A DNA stretch of 64,000 bases, taken from Methylococcales bacterium. Lineage in GTDB: Bacteria > Pseudomonadota > Gammaproteobacteria > Methylococcales > Methylomonadaceae. Positions 8,129 to 18,059 of this stretch are shown one piece after another. Each line of letters opens with the position of its first letter. Position 1 is the stretch's first letter. The stretch lies in assembly GCA_030949405.1 (NCBI GenBank), contig JAUZSN010000002.1, forward strand, positions 1,656,553 to 1,720,552, in the 5' to 3' direction. Both the position numbers and the translations under genes were made by a program. The notes under the pieces were generated by a model. The model saw nothing but the letters and a program-made list of their open reading frames with translations, did not search any database and had not been told where the DNA came from.

Positions 8129-10387
8129 TTATTTAAAATTCCAATACTTACTAACGTCATCACGATAAGCCCTTAAGTGAAGACCTTTATCGGAGACAGT
8201 GAGCTGTAAAGCCCCCCGTTTAGCGGTTGAAAATGTCTTAACCCCTTGGTTTTGATAACGCTTTAATGCTTTAGCGTGCGGGAAACGATAACGATTTTTA
8301 TAGCCAACAGGTATTAAAGCCCATTTGGGATCAACGTGTTTTAAAAATAAAGCCGTTGATGAGGTTTTACTCCCGTGATGAGGGACAATTAAGACATCAC
8401 TTTTTAATGCTGAGGCCGCATAGTTCACGACACTTTTTTCAGCTTGTGCTTCAATATCCCCCGTTAATAAAGCACTGCCATAAATAGATTCCACCTTTAA
8501 AACACAGGAATTATTATTTTTTGATTTGAAGCGGTGTTCTCGCGGTGATAAAAACTTAAAAACAATGCCATCCCAGATCCAGCGGTCTCCTGATAAACAC
8601 GCCTTAGCCAGCCCATAGCTGCTATAAATAGTCTTGACATTCAGGGTTTCAACTAACGATTTCATTCCCCCTTTATGGTCATTATCGGCGTGACTGATGA
8701 TTAATCGGTCAATTTCTGAAATCCCGATACCTCGTAAATACGGGATAATTACCATTTTTCCCATATCAAAACTTTCTGAAAGTTTAACGCCCGTATCAAA
8801 GACTAATAAATGATTTTTTGTTTGAATAACGGTGGCTAAACCTTGGCCAACATCTAATAAATCAAGCCGAAATTCATTGTGCTTAAGTGTATTTTGCTTT
8901 GTAAATAAAAAAGGAAAAACAAAAAACAAAGCCAAATGACGCGCGGGAATCCCTTTAGGAGTGTAGAGCAATAAAAGGGCGATGATAACAAAGATAATCG
9001 CGGGTAAGGACACAAAGGAATGATTGACGGTGGCTAAGGGTAAAACAGCCAATTGCTCTAAAAACTCAAACAAGGCGGCTAAATTGTAATCCGCAAAATT
9101 TAATAAATACGTCGCTGTGGAGGCTGAAAAAATAAGGGTTAAAAGAGCCAGTAAAATTAAAGGAACAATAATAAAACTCACCCAAGGAATGGCAACAAAG
9201 TTAGCGAGGGGTGAAATAATTGAAACTTGCTGAAAAAATATCAGCGTTAAGGGGGCAAGCCCTAATGAGATGATAACTTGAATTTTTAAAAATGAAATGA
9301 GCCATCCTGTTTTCCCCAATCGTTTACTATTGCAATAAATAATCAACGTGATGGCTGAAAAGGAGAGCCAAAAACCGCCTGATAAAACCGCTAAGGGATC
9401 AATAATAAGGACTAAGAATAGGGCAATAGATAAGGCGGTGGAACGCAAAATATGGCGTTGATAAACAATAAAAATCATGGCCACCGCTGACATGACTAAG
9501 GCGCGTTGGGTTGGAATAGAAAACCCCGCTAATGCAGCATAAAGCGTGGCCGCTAGTAAGGCACTGTACGCGGCGATGGTTTGAGGTGAACCGTTTAAAA
9601 TACCCGTCCAAACCCATAGTTTTAGGGTGAAAAAAAAGACAATTCCTGCAACTAACCCAATATGTAACCCTGAAATAGCCAGTAAATGATTCGTACCTGT
9701 TTTAGATAATAATTTCCATTGTTGATCGGTTATTTGTGAACGTTCCCCGATACTTAAGGCTTTAATTAAGGCGACCTGCGTATTTTCGTCTAAAAGTTGG
9801 TCTAATTGATCTGAAATAGACTGTCGCCAATGAGCGATGGTGTAGCGTTTATTTTTTTTAGGCTCGGCTACAGGCGGCGGTTTACGCACATAACCCGTTG
9901 CGCCAATACCGTAGGTAAACAAGAGCCGTTCATAATCAAATCCATAGGGGTTTAAACTGCCATGTGGACGTTTAAGCTTAACGGTAAAATGCCAATATTG
10001 GCCGGCTTTAAGACTTTTATCGTGGGTATACCAATTCAGGCGTAATTTATTCGGTAGATTCGCTTGGGGCGGATCAACAATAAAATCAAATCGAATCTTT
10101 CGGTCATCCTGTTTGGGTAAATTATCAATATAGCCTGCGACGTTAAGATCAACCCCTTCTTTATCGTTAGTTAAGGACTGCGATAACTGAATCTGAGCAA
10201 AAATGATCGCCCAAATAACCCCCACAAAGCACGCCACTAAATACATAGCGCGCTGATAATAACAAACAGCGGTTAAAAGACCCATCACGCCTACCCCGAT
10301 GAATGTAGGCAGATGGGTTAATTGTTGAACTAAAATAATCCCTGTTAAAAAAAATAACACAAAACAGGGTATTCTTAGATTATTCAC
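8129..10387 (-). CDS. comEC: DNA uptake channel protein ComEC/Rec2
   Basis: The inner-membrane channel passes single-stranded DNA into the cytoplasm during natural transformation. In 752 residues it shows all three family parts: an N-terminal membrane and DUF4131-like region (about 1-180), the multi-span Competence domain beginning near LLAISGLHIGL (about 230-480), and a C-terminal metallo-beta-lactamase fold (about 505-740). The last starts at LDLLDVGQGLATVI and contains the metal motif HADNDHKGG near residue 563 and VPHHGSKTSS. The start is a GTG at 10387 directly after the rsgA stop codon. The gene looks intact, so competence is possible, though no pilus genes are in view. Confidence 0.95.
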   Translation of the reverse strand: MNNLRIPCFVLFFLTGIILVQQLTHLPTFIGVGVMGLLTAVCYYQRAMYLVACFVGVIWAIIFAQIQLSQSLTNDKEGVDLNVAGYIDNLPKQDDRKIRFDFIVDPPQANLPNKLRLNWYTHDKSLKAGQYWHFTVKLKRPHGSLNPYGFDYERLLFTYGIGATGYVRKPPPVAEPKKNKRYTIAHWRQSISDQLDQLLDENTQVALIKALSIGERSQITDQQWKLLSKTGTNHLLAISGLHIGLVAGIVFFFTLKLWVWTGILNGSPQTIAAYSALLAATLYAALAGFSIPTQRALVMSAVAMIFIVYQRHILRSTALSIALFLVLIIDPLAVLSGGFWLSFSAITLIIYCNSKRLGKTGWLISFLKIQVIISLGLAPLTLIFFQQVSIISPLANFVAIPWVSFIIVPLILLALLTLIFSASTATYLLNFADYNLAALFEFLEQLAVLPLATVNHSFVSLPAIIFVIIALLLLYTPKGIPARHLALFFVFPFLFTKQNTLKHNEFRLDLLDVGQGLATVIQTKNHLLVFDTGVKLSESFDMGKMVIIPYLRGIGISEIDRLIISHADNDHKGGMKSLVETLNVKTIYSSYGLAKACLSGDRWIWDGIVFKFLSPREHRFKSKNNNSCVLKVESIYGSALLTGDIEAQAEKSVVNYAASALKSDVLIVPHHGSKTSSTALFLKHVDPKWALIPVGYKNRYRFPHAKALKRYQNQGVKTFSTAKRGALQLTVSDKGLHLRAYRDDVSKYWNFK

Positions 10388-11266
10388 TCAAGCCGTGGGC
10401 ATTTTTTCACGTAGTTTAAGAAAACGTTGATATCGAAAGGCTGAAAGGGTCTTTTTTTCAACCGCTTCTCGAACCGCACAGCCCTTATCTTTAACATGCC
10501 GACAATTATGAAAATAACAGCGTGCAATTAAGGGTTGAAATTCACGATAACCTTGGGCTAACTGGACTTCATTTAAACCCGCTAACCCAAAAATAGCCAC
10601 CCCTGGACTATCAATTAAATCACCGCCATTCGGAAGATGATACAAAGTAGCCGCTGTAGTGGTATGACGACCGTGTTTAGTGATTTCTGACACGGTATTG
10701 GTCTTTAAGTTTTTTTCAGGTAATAACGTGTTGGTTAATGATGACTTTCCAACCCCCGATTGCCCTGCAAATAAACTCACTTGGTTTTTCAACGAGGCGG
10801 TTAAGGCATCAATGCCTTTCTGACTGATGGCACTCACCCGATGTATAGGATAGCCGAGGGCTTCATAATGTTTAAGTTCCGCTTCAATTTCAGTTGACGC
10901 GGGTAAATCTTGTTTATTAAACACTAATACCGCATCAATATTACGATTTTCACAAATGGCTAAATATTGGTCAATTAATAAAAAATCACAATGCGGTTCA
11001 CGGGCAAAAACAACATATACTTTATCAATATTAGCCGCAACAGGGCGTGTTTTAGTGCCTCGGCTAGGACGCATTAATAACGAACGGCGCGGTAGAATTT
11101 CATCTATGCGCCCTTGTTGATTAGCTTTCGCCGTTAATAAAACCTTATCACCCACGGCAACGGTTTCTAGTTTTCGGCGGGTTTGACAGAGTATTATTTC
11201 ATCATTACATTCAACAGCAATGCCTTGACCCAAATGGGAAATAACCAGTCCTTCTAAAATCGCCAT
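10388..11266 (-). CDS. rsgA: Ribosome small subunit-dependent GTPase A
   Basis: A circularly permuted GTPase that acts late in 30S subunit assembly. In 292 residues an N-terminal OB fold (about 1-65) precedes the G domain, where G4 (FNKQD) comes before G1 (GQSGVGKSSL) and G3 (DSPG), the permuted order typical of YjeQ/RsgA. The C-terminal zinc knuckle has CYFHNCRHVKDKGC. It overlaps the upstream M48 gene by one base (TAATG) and abuts comEC, so the three are probably cotranscribed. orn lies divergently upstream, as next to rsgA in many gammaproteobacteria. Confidence 0.95.
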   Translation of the reverse strand: MAILEGLVISHLGQGIAVECNDEIILCQTRRKLETVAVGDKVLLTAKANQQGRIDEILPRRSLLMRPSRGTKTRPVAANIDKVYVVFAREPHCDFLLIDQYLAICENRNIDAVLVFNKQDLPASTEIEAELKHYEALGYPIHRVSAISQKGIDALTASLKNQVSLFAGQSGVGKSSLTNTLLPEKNLKTNTVSEITKHGRHTTTAATLYHLPNGGDLIDSPGVAIFGLAGLNEVQLAQGYREFQPLIARCYFHNCRHVKDKGCAVREAVEKKTLSAFRYQRFLKLREKMPTA

Positions 11267-12522
11267 TAGGATGTCATCTTTTCTTTTAAGTGGGCAATAC
11301 GGATTGCAGCAGGGGGATGACTGTAATGAAATGCGGAATAAAGGGGATCAGGTGTTAACGTACTTGCATTTTCTTGATACAACTTAACCAAGCCACTAAT
11401 CATTTTTGTTGCTTTTGCATTATTGGCGGCAAAATCATCGGCTTCAAATTCAAATTTACGTTGAAAATAAGCACTAATCGGTTGCATGAAGGGGGTGAAA
11501 ACAGGAGAAACTAAAGTAAAGAGCAATAAGGCAGCGGCATTGGAATACTCAGGAATATAATCAACCCCCAAGCCATTAAAAAACCACGCTTGATTAATCA
11601 ACGCGCCTAAAATAGCAAAGCTAATTAAGGTGGTGATGGAATTAGCGACCAACATTTTAATCACATGTTTGCATTTAAAATGACCAAGTTCATGCGCTAA
11701 TACGGCTTCTAATTCTTCATCATCTAAGGATTCAATTAAGGTATCAAAAAAGACAATCCGCTTATTTTTTCCCATGCCCGTAAAGTAAGCATTTCCATGA
11801 CCTGAGCGTTTTGACCCATCCATGATAAAGATGCCTTGACTATTAAAGCCGCAGCGTCCCAATAACCCTTGAATCCGTTCTTTTAATGACCCCTCTTCCA
11901 TCGGAGTGAATTTATTAAATAAAGGGGCGATCACCGTTGGAAATAACCAGCTCATTAATAATGAGAAACTAATTAATAAAGCCCATGCCCATAACCACCA
12001 TGTTGAACCAATGGATTCCATAATCCATAAAATCAAGCCTAATAACGGCATTCCAATCGCAAAAACTAAGCCTATTGACATCGCTTGATCTTTAAAAAAT
12101 TGCGGTAAGGTACTTTTATTAAAACCGTATTTTTCTTCAATGACAAAGGTTTGATAATAACTGGTGGGCATTTCTAATAGCGTCATCACCACAAAAATAC
12201 TGGCCATTGCGCCTAAGCCTGTCATCGTGGGTGAAAAACCTAAATCAGTCCAGCTTTTAAAGACTAAATCAATCGCGCCGCCTAAGGTTAAAACCAATAA
12301 AAAAATAATGCCGATGATACTATCAAAGTCACCTAGTCTTCCTTTTTCAGCGGTATAGTCAGCGGCTTTTTGATGATCGACCAAGGAAACTTTATCTTTA
12401 AAGGCATCAGGAACTTCATTACGGTGAACTAAGACATGGTTTTTCTGTCGAAAGGCGAGCCAAAATTGAATGCTGTAAGAAATAACGAGGGCGATTAAGA
12501 AGATATAAGTAAAGGTATTCAT
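11266..12522 (-). CDS. M48 family (Ste24/CAAX-type) membrane metallopeptidase
   Basis: The protein has 418 residues with several membrane segments in the N-terminal Ste24-type domain (about 1-190). The zinc protease motif HELGH lies near residue 276 (AVLAHELGHFKCKH) and the third metal ligand region is FEFEADDFA. It is predicted in the inner membrane with a cytoplasm-facing active site. Bacterial members are thought to degrade membrane proteins, but this substrate is unknown. It is the first gene of a tight operon with rsgA and comEC. It is longer than HtpX, and the N-terminal domain argues for Ste24-type rather than HtpX. Confidence 0.9.
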   Translation of the reverse strand: MNTFTYIFLIALVISYSIQFWLAFRQKNHVLVHRNEVPDAFKDKVSLVDHQKAADYTAEKGRLGDFDSIIGIIFLLVLTLGGAIDLVFKSWTDLGFSPTMTGLGAMASIFVVMTLLEMPTSYYQTFVIEEKYGFNKSTLPQFFKDQAMSIGLVFAIGMPLLGLILWIMESIGSTWWLWAWALLISFSLLMSWLFPTVIAPLFNKFTPMEEGSLKERIQGLLGRCGFNSQGIFIMDGSKRSGHGNAYFTGMGKNKRIVFFDTLIESLDDEELEAVLAHELGHFKCKHVIKMLVANSITTLISFAILGALINQAWFFNGLGVDYIPEYSNAAALLLFTLVSPVFTPFMQPISAYFQRKFEFEADDFAANNAKATKMISGLVKLYQENASTLTPDPLYSAFHYSHPPAAIRIAHLKEKMTS

Positions 12523-12613
12523 GAGTAAATAAGGGATAAATTTAACAATTAGCCATACAGATTAGCCAATGCTACAATTTACCGCAACTTTAATCACTTT
12601 TACGGATAACTTA

Positions 12614-13162
12614 ATGGCACAGGATTCTAGCAATTTAATCTGGATCGACTTAGAAATGACGGGGCTTGATGTGGATAATGACCGGATCATTGAAATCGCA
12701 ACAATTGTTACCGATAAGCACTTAAATACCCTTGCACAAGGACCTGTTTTGGCGATTTATCAACCTGATGAGGTTTTGTCAGCAATGGATAAATGGAATC
12801 AAAAACATCATGGAAATTCGGGGTTAATTAAGCATGTGAAAGCCTCCACCGTGACCGCAAAAGAGGCGGAAAAGCAGACTTTAAAATTTTTGAAGCAATG
12901 GGTTTCTAGCCATAAATCCCCCATGTGTGGGAATAGTATTTGTCAGGATCGGCGATTTTTACATCGATTAATGCCTAAATTAGAGCAATTCTTTCATTAT
13001 CGTAATTTAGATGTCTCAACCTTAAAAGAACTGGCTAAACGCTGGTCACCTGAAATGAAGAAACAGTTTAAAAAGAAAAGTGAGCATATTGCTTTAGGCG
13101 ATATTATTGAGTCCATTAATGAACTTAAGCATTATCGTAAGCATTTTATTAAATTACCTTAA
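12614..13162 (+). CDS. orn: Oligoribonuclease
   Basis: A 3'-to-5' exonuclease of the DEDDh family that degrades 2-5 nt RNAs and pGpG, finishing RNA turnover and c-di-GMP breakdown. I choose the ATG at 12614 ([19 protein letters not shown]) because the family begins just before the first acidic motif; an in-frame ATG at 12569 would add 15 unrelated residues. Visible motifs are [10 protein letters not shown] (ExoI), [12 protein letters not shown] (ExoII) and [11 protein letters not shown] (ExoIII, with His and Asp). The 182-residue length is typical. The stop overlaps the start of the fluoride channel gene. A GGDEF/EAL protein later in the window gives its c-di-GMP role a possible partner. Confidence 0.95.
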   Translation: MAQDSSNLIWIDLEMTGLDVDNDRIIEIATIVTDKHLNTLAQGPVLAIYQPDEVLSAMDKWNQKHHGNSGLIKHVKASTVTAKEAEKQTLKFLKQWVSSHKSPMCGNSICQDRRFLHRLMPKLEQFFHYRNLDVSTLKELAKRWSPEMKKQFKKKSEHIALGDIIESINELKHYRKHFIKLP

Positions 13163-13872
13163 TGGGGCAGATTTTTGCCATTGCTTTAGGCGGTGCATCG
13201 GGGGCCGTTTTACGCTTTTTAATTTCCAGCGGGGTTTATAGTGGATTGGGGCGTGGATTTCCTTATGGAACGCTTACGGTTAATATCATAGGCTCGTTGT
13301 TAATGGGTTTATTAACAGCGGCTTTAGTGGTTGAAAAAGTGGCGTTAAGTTCAGAATATCGGGCGGCCTTATTAGTGGGTTTTTTAGGCTCATTAACCAC
13401 CTTTTCGACCTTCTCTTTAGACACGGTTTATTTAATCACCCAAGGGCAATTAGCAAAAGCGGGGAGTAATATTGCGATAAGCGTTATTAGCTGCTTATTC
13501 ATGGTATGGCTGGGGTTATTAATGGGGAAGGCTTTATTTTCTTATGAAAAAGGCCTTTTTTATTGGCACGGCTGGGTCTTTCCCTACGGTTTGGTGGCGG
13601 TTAACTTATTTATTTCATTATTAATTGGCGTTACGAGTTCCTTACTTTTGCATAAATTGAGTTTATCAATAGCCTATCAAGCCGCTATTATTATCCTTGT
13701 AATCGGCTTTTTTATCACCTTTTCTAATCTTTACTTATCGTTACAGTTATTAAGTGAAGGCTATACGTTTGAATTAAACATTAAACAAATCCTAGTGATC
13801 CTATTAACCCAGACTCTACTTTGTTGTTCTTTTTTAACATTAGGCTGGTTTGGCGGTTTATTAGCACGATAA
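13162..13872 (+). CDS. crcB: Double-length CrcB/Fluc fluoride channel with a degenerate second half
   Basis: Fluc channels expel fluoride and are normally about 125-residue dual-topology homodimers. This one has 236 residues. The first half is canonical: GGASGAVLRF, FPYGTLTVNIIGSLLMG and GFLGSLTTFSTFS, with the pore Asn and the TTFS signature. The second half repeats the pattern in weakened form: FPYGLVAVNLFISLLIG and IGFFITFSNLYLSLQ, lacking the GxxGxxxR start and most Gly residues. I infer a tandem duplication and fusion giving an internal pseudo-dimer, comparable in principle to eukaryotic FEX proteins. It overlaps the orn stop by one base. No fluoride riboswitch was seen. Confidence 0.88.
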   Translation: MGQIFAIALGGASGAVLRFLISSGVYSGLGRGFPYGTLTVNIIGSLLMGLLTAALVVEKVALSSEYRAALLVGFLGSLTTFSTFSLDTVYLITQGQLAKAGSNIAISVISCLFMVWLGLLMGKALFSYEKGLFYWHGWVFPYGLVAVNLFISLLIGVTSSLLLHKLSLSIAYQAAIIILVIGFFITFSNLYLSLQLLSEGYTFELNIKQILVILLTQTLLCCSFLTLGWFGGLLAR

Positions 13873-13964
13873 ACAAAAAGGTCATCCTAATTAAAAAATC
13901 ACTTAAGGTCGGAGGAGTTAAGCCCACCCTAGGCGGATTTTAATACCATATAGAATAAAAAATT

Positions 13965-14036
13965 GACTACCCATTTAAGACGAGGCCAGTTGAGGTTAAG
14001 CCTCGCGCCATAGTGTCCCGTCTTAGGTTGGTAGCC
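13965..14036. mobile_element. 72-bp MITE with IS ends and perfect 8-bp duplication
   Basis: Inverted repeats at 13965-13986 and 14015-14036 match the terminal repeats of the IS at 3689-5392. The flanks are identical (AAAAAATT at 13957-13964 and 14037-14044). The interior shares CAGTTGAGGTTAAGC and CATAGTGTCCCGTCTTA with the copy at 33011-33121. It sits between the convergent ends of crcB and the aldehyde dehydrogenase gene. Confidence 0.85.
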
Positions 14037-14067
14037 AAAAAATTAAGGGCTATTAAATGCTTATTAC

Positions 14068-15588
14068 TTAAAAAAATCCAAGGGGATTAATGTCATAGCT
14101 GGTAATAATGTTTTTAGTTTGTTGGTAATGATCCAGCATCATTTTATGCGTTTCACGGCCAATACCTGATTTTTTATAACCGCCAAAGGCCGCATGAGCG
14201 GGGTAATGATGATAACAATTCGTCCAGACACGCCCCGCCTCTAATCCACGTCCCATTCGATAAGCAAGATTCATATCACGAGTCCATAATCCTGCCCCTA
14301 AGCCAAATTCACTGTCATTCGCAATGGATAAGGCTTCGGCTTCATCTTTGAATGTGGTCACAGAAACGACGGGGCCAAAAATTTCTTCCTGAAAAATTCG
14401 CATATTATTAGTGCCTTTCATTAAGGTCGGCTGAATGTAATAACCCTTCCCTAACTCATCATCAAGCGGTTCAATTTCTCCGCCAATTAATACGTTTGCG
14501 CCCTCATTTTTACCAATTTCAATATAATCTAAAATTTTATCAAATTGTTCTTTTGAGGCTTGCGCACCAACCATGACCTCAGTATCTAATGGATTCCCAC
14601 GCTTAATTTTTTTCGACCGTTCAATAACCTTGGCGATAAAAGCCTCATAAATAGACTCTTGTACTAACAATCGTGAAGGACAGGTGCAGACTTCGCCTTG
14701 ATTAAAAAAAGCTAATACCGCGCCTTCAATACATTTATTAACAAAGGCATCTTCTTGGTCAAGGACATCGGCAAAAAATATATTAGGGGACTTTCCACCG
14801 AGTTCGACAGTTGAGGGAATAATGTTTTCTGCGGCACATTTTAAAATATGTGAGCCTGTCGGGGTCGAACCTGTAAACGCAATTTTAGCAATACGGGTGC
14901 TGGTTGCTAAGGCTTGACCCGCTTCTGCACCATAACCGTTTACGACATTTAAGACTCCCGCAGGTAATAAATCACCGATCACTTCAATTAATTTTAAAAT
15001 AGAAACAGGGGTTTGTTCGGCAGGTTTTAAAATAACACAATTGCCTGCAACAAGCGCGGGGGCTAATTTCCAGACGGCCATTAAAATAGGAAAGTTCCAC
15101 GGAATAATTTGTGCAACAACACCGAGAGGCTCGTGATAATGATAAGCTACGGTATTTTTATCTATTTCACTAATACCCCCTTCTTGAGCGCGAATACAGC
15201 CTGCAAAATAGCGAAAATGATCCATCGCCAAAGGAATATCCGCCGCTAACGTTTCTCTAACCGCTTTTCCATTATCCCACGTCTCTGCCACCGCTAATAA
15301 TTCGGTATTGGCTTCAATTCGATCGGCTATTTTTAATAAAATATTAGACCGTTCCGTGACCGAGGTTTGCGCCCAGATTTCTTTAGCGGCATGAGCGGCA
15401 TCTAAAGCCAATTCAATGTCATCACTACTGGAGCGAGGAATTTCACAGATAACCTCACCAGTAACAGGGGTTCGATTAATAAAGTATTCACCTTTAACAG
15501 GGGCGACCCATTGGCCATCAATATAATTTTCGTAGCGTGCCTTAAATGAGACAATTGAATCTTCGGTGTTTGGATTTGCATAAATCAT
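14068..15588 (-). CDS. NAD(P)-dependent aldehyde dehydrogenase (AldB/ExaC type)
   Basis: A cytoplasmic ALDH-superfamily enzyme oxidising aldehydes to acids. I place the start at the ATG at 15588 ([10 protein letters not shown]): GAGGAAA lies 5-6 bases upstream, and a TTG start at 15600 would include this ribosome site in the gene. The 506 residues contain the cofactor fold ([17 protein letters not shown]), the general-base Glu in ELGGKSPN and the nucleophile Cys in GEVCTCPSR near residue 300. The C-terminal [23 protein letters not shown] is typical of the acetaldehyde/ExaC-like group. Substrate is not deducible; acetaldehyde is the commonest. Confidence 0.92.
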   Translation of the reverse strand: MIYANPNTEDSIVSFKARYENYIDGQWVAPVKGEYFINRTPVTGEVICEIPRSSSDDIELALDAAHAAKEIWAQTSVTERSNILLKIADRIEANTELLAVAETWDNGKAVRETLAADIPLAMDHFRYFAGCIRAQEGGISEIDKNTVAYHYHEPLGVVAQIIPWNFPILMAVWKLAPALVAGNCVILKPAEQTPVSILKLIEVIGDLLPAGVLNVVNGYGAEAGQALATSTRIAKIAFTGSTPTGSHILKCAAENIIPSTVELGGKSPNIFFADVLDQEDAFVNKCIEGAVLAFFNQGEVCTCPSRLLVQESIYEAFIAKVIERSKKIKRGNPLDTEVMVGAQASKEQFDKILDYIEIGKNEGANVLIGGEIEPLDDELGKGYYIQPTLMKGTNNMRIFQEEIFGPVVSVTTFKDEAEALSIANDSEFGLGAGLWTRDMNLAYRMGRGLEAGRVWTNCYHHYPAHAAFGGYKKSGIGRETHKMMLDHYQQTKNIITSYDINPLGFF

Positions 15589-15643
15589 GACTTTCCTCAA
15601 TCACTAAAATTTAAAAAATGGGTTGGGAATACAATATTATTGT

Positions 15644-16963
15644 TTAAGCGTGCTTGCGTTTATACCAAATAAAAAAACCTGTCGCAACTAAACTGAGCGG
15701 GATTACAAATAAAAAACCAAACCCCATCAGAGCAATGGATAATGTCGTTAAATGCAGGCTTTTATCGTGAGCAATTTTAACAGGAATATCAATAAATTGG
15801 TCATCATGAATAAGCCAGTTAAATAATCGTAACCCTAAGTTTAAGTTACCTACGTTTCCTAAAAAGGTATTCGATAAAAAATCACCATCGCCGATTATAA
15901 TAATCCGTTGCTGCGTTCCTTTCGTTAAATTACGCGTTAAGGCCATGCCTATCGGTAAAATTCCCGTTACTTCTTCGGTGTTTTTATCAAATTTAATTTC
16001 CCCCTTAATCTCATCCTGTTCAGTCCATGCTTGTTCAATGGTTTTTAAAATAGGTTCGACACTAAAATCAGTTTTTTTCGTTATCGTTAAGGCAGCGGTG
16101 ACAGGGAACACGGTCATACTCTGCATTCCCTTGGTCACAGGATGGCGATTGTAACGACTGACTAAGACAAAGCTAGGATCATCAATGCCATAAAGACGAG
16201 AACCTGTATCAACGACAATGCCCGACACTTTAGTAACCCCTAGGTGTTGCTCAAAGGCACCAAAATAAGGGTTGTCAGGCTCGGTGAGAATTAATAGGTT
16301 ACCCCCTTGCTCGATATAATCCTTAATAAGCGTGATTTCACCAGCAAGTAAAGCCACTCTAGGGGCCGTTAGTACCAGTAAAGCGGTATTATCAGGAATC
16401 TTACTCATCTGTGCTAAATTTAAGGTTTGCGCGTTAATGTGTCGCCGCGCTAATTCTTGACTAAAACGTCCAAAATCAAAATTAGCTTTCCCATTCGGGG
16501 CGCGTTCTCCATGTCCTGCTAAAAAACTCACCCATCGCTGGCTATCCTGCGAAAGTTGCAGCAGGGCATTGGTAAAACTGGATTCATTTAAAAAAGCAAT
16601 TTTTTCCATTCGCTGTTTATAAGTAACGACGATAAGTCCTTGTGAGCCAATATTTAAACGCTTGCTGGCTTCAATATCTTGCTTAGGATCAATAAAGGAT
16701 AAGCTAATGTTTGTTTTATAGTTTTGATACCGTTTAATTAATTGGGCTATTTGTTGCCGTATAGGTAAGCCCGAAGCAATATAAGCGGTGACCGTAATCG
16801 GCTCGTCTAAGGTTTTTAATAATTTAAAACTAGCGGCAGATAAGGTGTTGCGTGCATTGAGCGTCACGTCCATTTCAGCTTGATACTGATGGGTTAACAA
16901 GGCCACACTACTTAGGAGTGCTAATAGAACGAGTGTTAACAGTCCGCTTTTTAGCCTATTCAT
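15644..16963 (-). CDS. GldG-type ABC auxiliary substrate-binding-like membrane protein
   Basis: The protein has 439 residues. The N-terminal membrane anchor (GLLTLVLLALLSSVALL) is followed by a long extracytoplasmic domain with VSFLAGHGERAPN and YIEQGGNLLILTEPDNPYF, features of the DUF4350/GldG family. A C-terminal membrane segment with a basic tail (FFIWYKRKHA) ends the protein. Partners of this family are an ABC-2 permease (the adjacent gene, overlapping by 4 bases) and an ATPase. Outside Bacteroidetes these systems have no agreed role, and gliding is not implied. No ATPase is adjacent; the one at 27517-28434 is the best candidate. Confidence 0.85.
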   Translation of the reverse strand: MNRLKSGLLTLVLLALLSSVALLTHQYQAEMDVTLNARNTLSAASFKLLKTLDEPITVTAYIASGLPIRQQIAQLIKRYQNYKTNISLSFIDPKQDIEASKRLNIGSQGLIVVTYKQRMEKIAFLNESSFTNALLQLSQDSQRWVSFLAGHGERAPNGKANFDFGRFSQELARRHINAQTLNLAQMSKIPDNTALLVLTAPRVALLAGEITLIKDYIEQGGNLLILTEPDNPYFGAFEQHLGVTKVSGIVVDTGSRLYGIDDPSFVLVSRYNRHPVTKGMQSMTVFPVTAALTITKKTDFSVEPILKTIEQAWTEQDEIKGEIKFDKNTEEVTGILPIGMALTRNLTKGTQQRIIIIGDGDFLSNTFLGNVGNLNLGLRLFNWLIHDDQFIDIPVKIAHDKSLHLTTLSIALMGFGFLFVIPLSLVATGFFIWYKRKHA

Positions 16964-17712
16964 TTTTGTAGCCTATCCTTTTCTAAATGACGAATACTGA
17001 GCATAATAAATAGACTGATAAATAATAAAAAATAACTCACGTCAACCGTTTTCAATAACCCTGTTTGCATGGATTGAAAATGGTTAAGTAACGACAAATA
17101 ATCAAACAAGTCACTGTGATGTTGACGAATATTACGGCTTATATCCAGCATCCATAATAAAAGTAACAAGCCAAAACTACTAATAGCGGCAATTGTTGGG
17201 TGAGAAGCAATAGTTGACATATAAAGTCCAACGGCACTAAAGGCGGCAACTAATAAACTTAAGGCTAAAAAATTGCTGAACAGCTTTCCAAAATCTAAAG
17301 TTCCTCCCACTAACAACGATAATGGCATTAGCATCAATAATAAAATGAGCGTCATTAATAAACTGAGTAGACTTAAATACTTCCCTAAAATAATATCGGT
17401 TGAACGTAAAGGAGCCGATAATAAGAGCGCAAATGTGTGATTACGTCGCTCTTCACAAATGAGGCGCATCGTTAATAACGGAGTCACCAAAAGTAAAATA
17501 ACAGCGGCATTAGAAAACAAGGGCATCACCACGACATCGGTTAATCCAGGAGCATTGTCTATCCCCGTTAAGCGCACTTGGTAACTGTTAAAGGCTTCAA
17601 CCTGAGTTAAAAAAAGATAAGCAAAAATAAATTGTAATATCGCTAAAACTACCCAAGCTAGGGGCGATAAAAATTGATTTTTAAATTCACGTAAAGCGAT
17701 AATATGAATCAT
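16960..17712 (-). CDS. ABC-2 type permease (GldF-like)
   Basis: The 250-residue integral membrane protein has about six membrane segments. It begins with the family-typical MIHIIALREFKNQFLSPLAW and continues with TPLLTMRLICEERRNHTFALLL and APLRSTDIILGKYLS, both hallmark ABC-2 permease stretches in GldF/NosY-like proteins. It overlaps the GldG-like gene by 4 bases, indicating translational coupling. It should need an ATPase subunit supplied in trans. Confidence 0.88.
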   Translation of the reverse strand: MIHIIALREFKNQFLSPLAWVVLAILQFIFAYLFLTQVEAFNSYQVRLTGIDNAPGLTDVVVMPLFSNAAVILLLVTPLLTMRLICEERRNHTFALLLSAPLRSTDIILGKYLSLLSLLMTLILLLMLMPLSLLVGGTLDFGKLFSNFLALSLLVAAFSAVGLYMSTIASHPTIAAISSFGLLLLLWMLDISRNIRQHHSDLFDYLSLLNHFQSMQTGLLKTVDVSYFLLFISLFIMLSIRHLEKDRLQK

Positions 17713-17748
17713 AAAGATAAAAAGTTAAAGTCGTAAAGTGAGGCGGGA

Positions 17749-17777
17749 GAACTCGCATGAGTTCCGTGTTTTTTTTT
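17749..17777 (+). terminator. Palindrome followed by T run upstream of rpsF
   Basis: GAACTCGCATGAGTTC (17749-17764) folds into a 6-bp stem with a 4-base loop. Nine T follow at 17769-17777. It points along the plus strand, although no plus-strand gene ends just upstream, so it may insulate the rpsF operon or belong to an unseen short transcript. Confidence 0.35.
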
Positions 17778-17950
17778 AAAACGTGACCCATTACGTTTTT
17801 ATAATGTCTTGAAATAAGGTGTCTTTTTGATCGTTTTATTTTACGTTATTGGCTAAAAAAATCATTCATATTAATTGTATTTAGATGTCTCTTATAAAGC
17901 AATAAGTAAAATTAAAATAGCTAATAATATTAATTATTACGCGGTTTTCT

Positions 17951-17978
17951 TTGCAAATAGGGCTAAAAAAATTATAAT
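17951..17978 (+). promoter_or_regulatory. Probable sigma70 promoter of the rpsF operon
   Basis: TTGCAA at 17951-17956 and a perfect TATAAT at 17973-17978 are separated by 16 bp, about 80 bp before the rpsF start. The region upstream is very AT-rich, as expected for a strong ribosomal promoter. Confidence 0.6.
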
Positions 17979-18059
17979 GATTAGTTATGAGTATTTTACT
18001 CATCCTTGCTTCACTGCATAATAAGACAATGTGGGAAGCTTAACCCGCAAGGAGAAATC

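Noticed and set aside
13873..13964. Possible fluoride riboswitch near the CrcB gene
   Set aside because: The region is downstream of the gene, the gene start overlaps orn, and no fluoride-aptamer consensus was seen upstream either.
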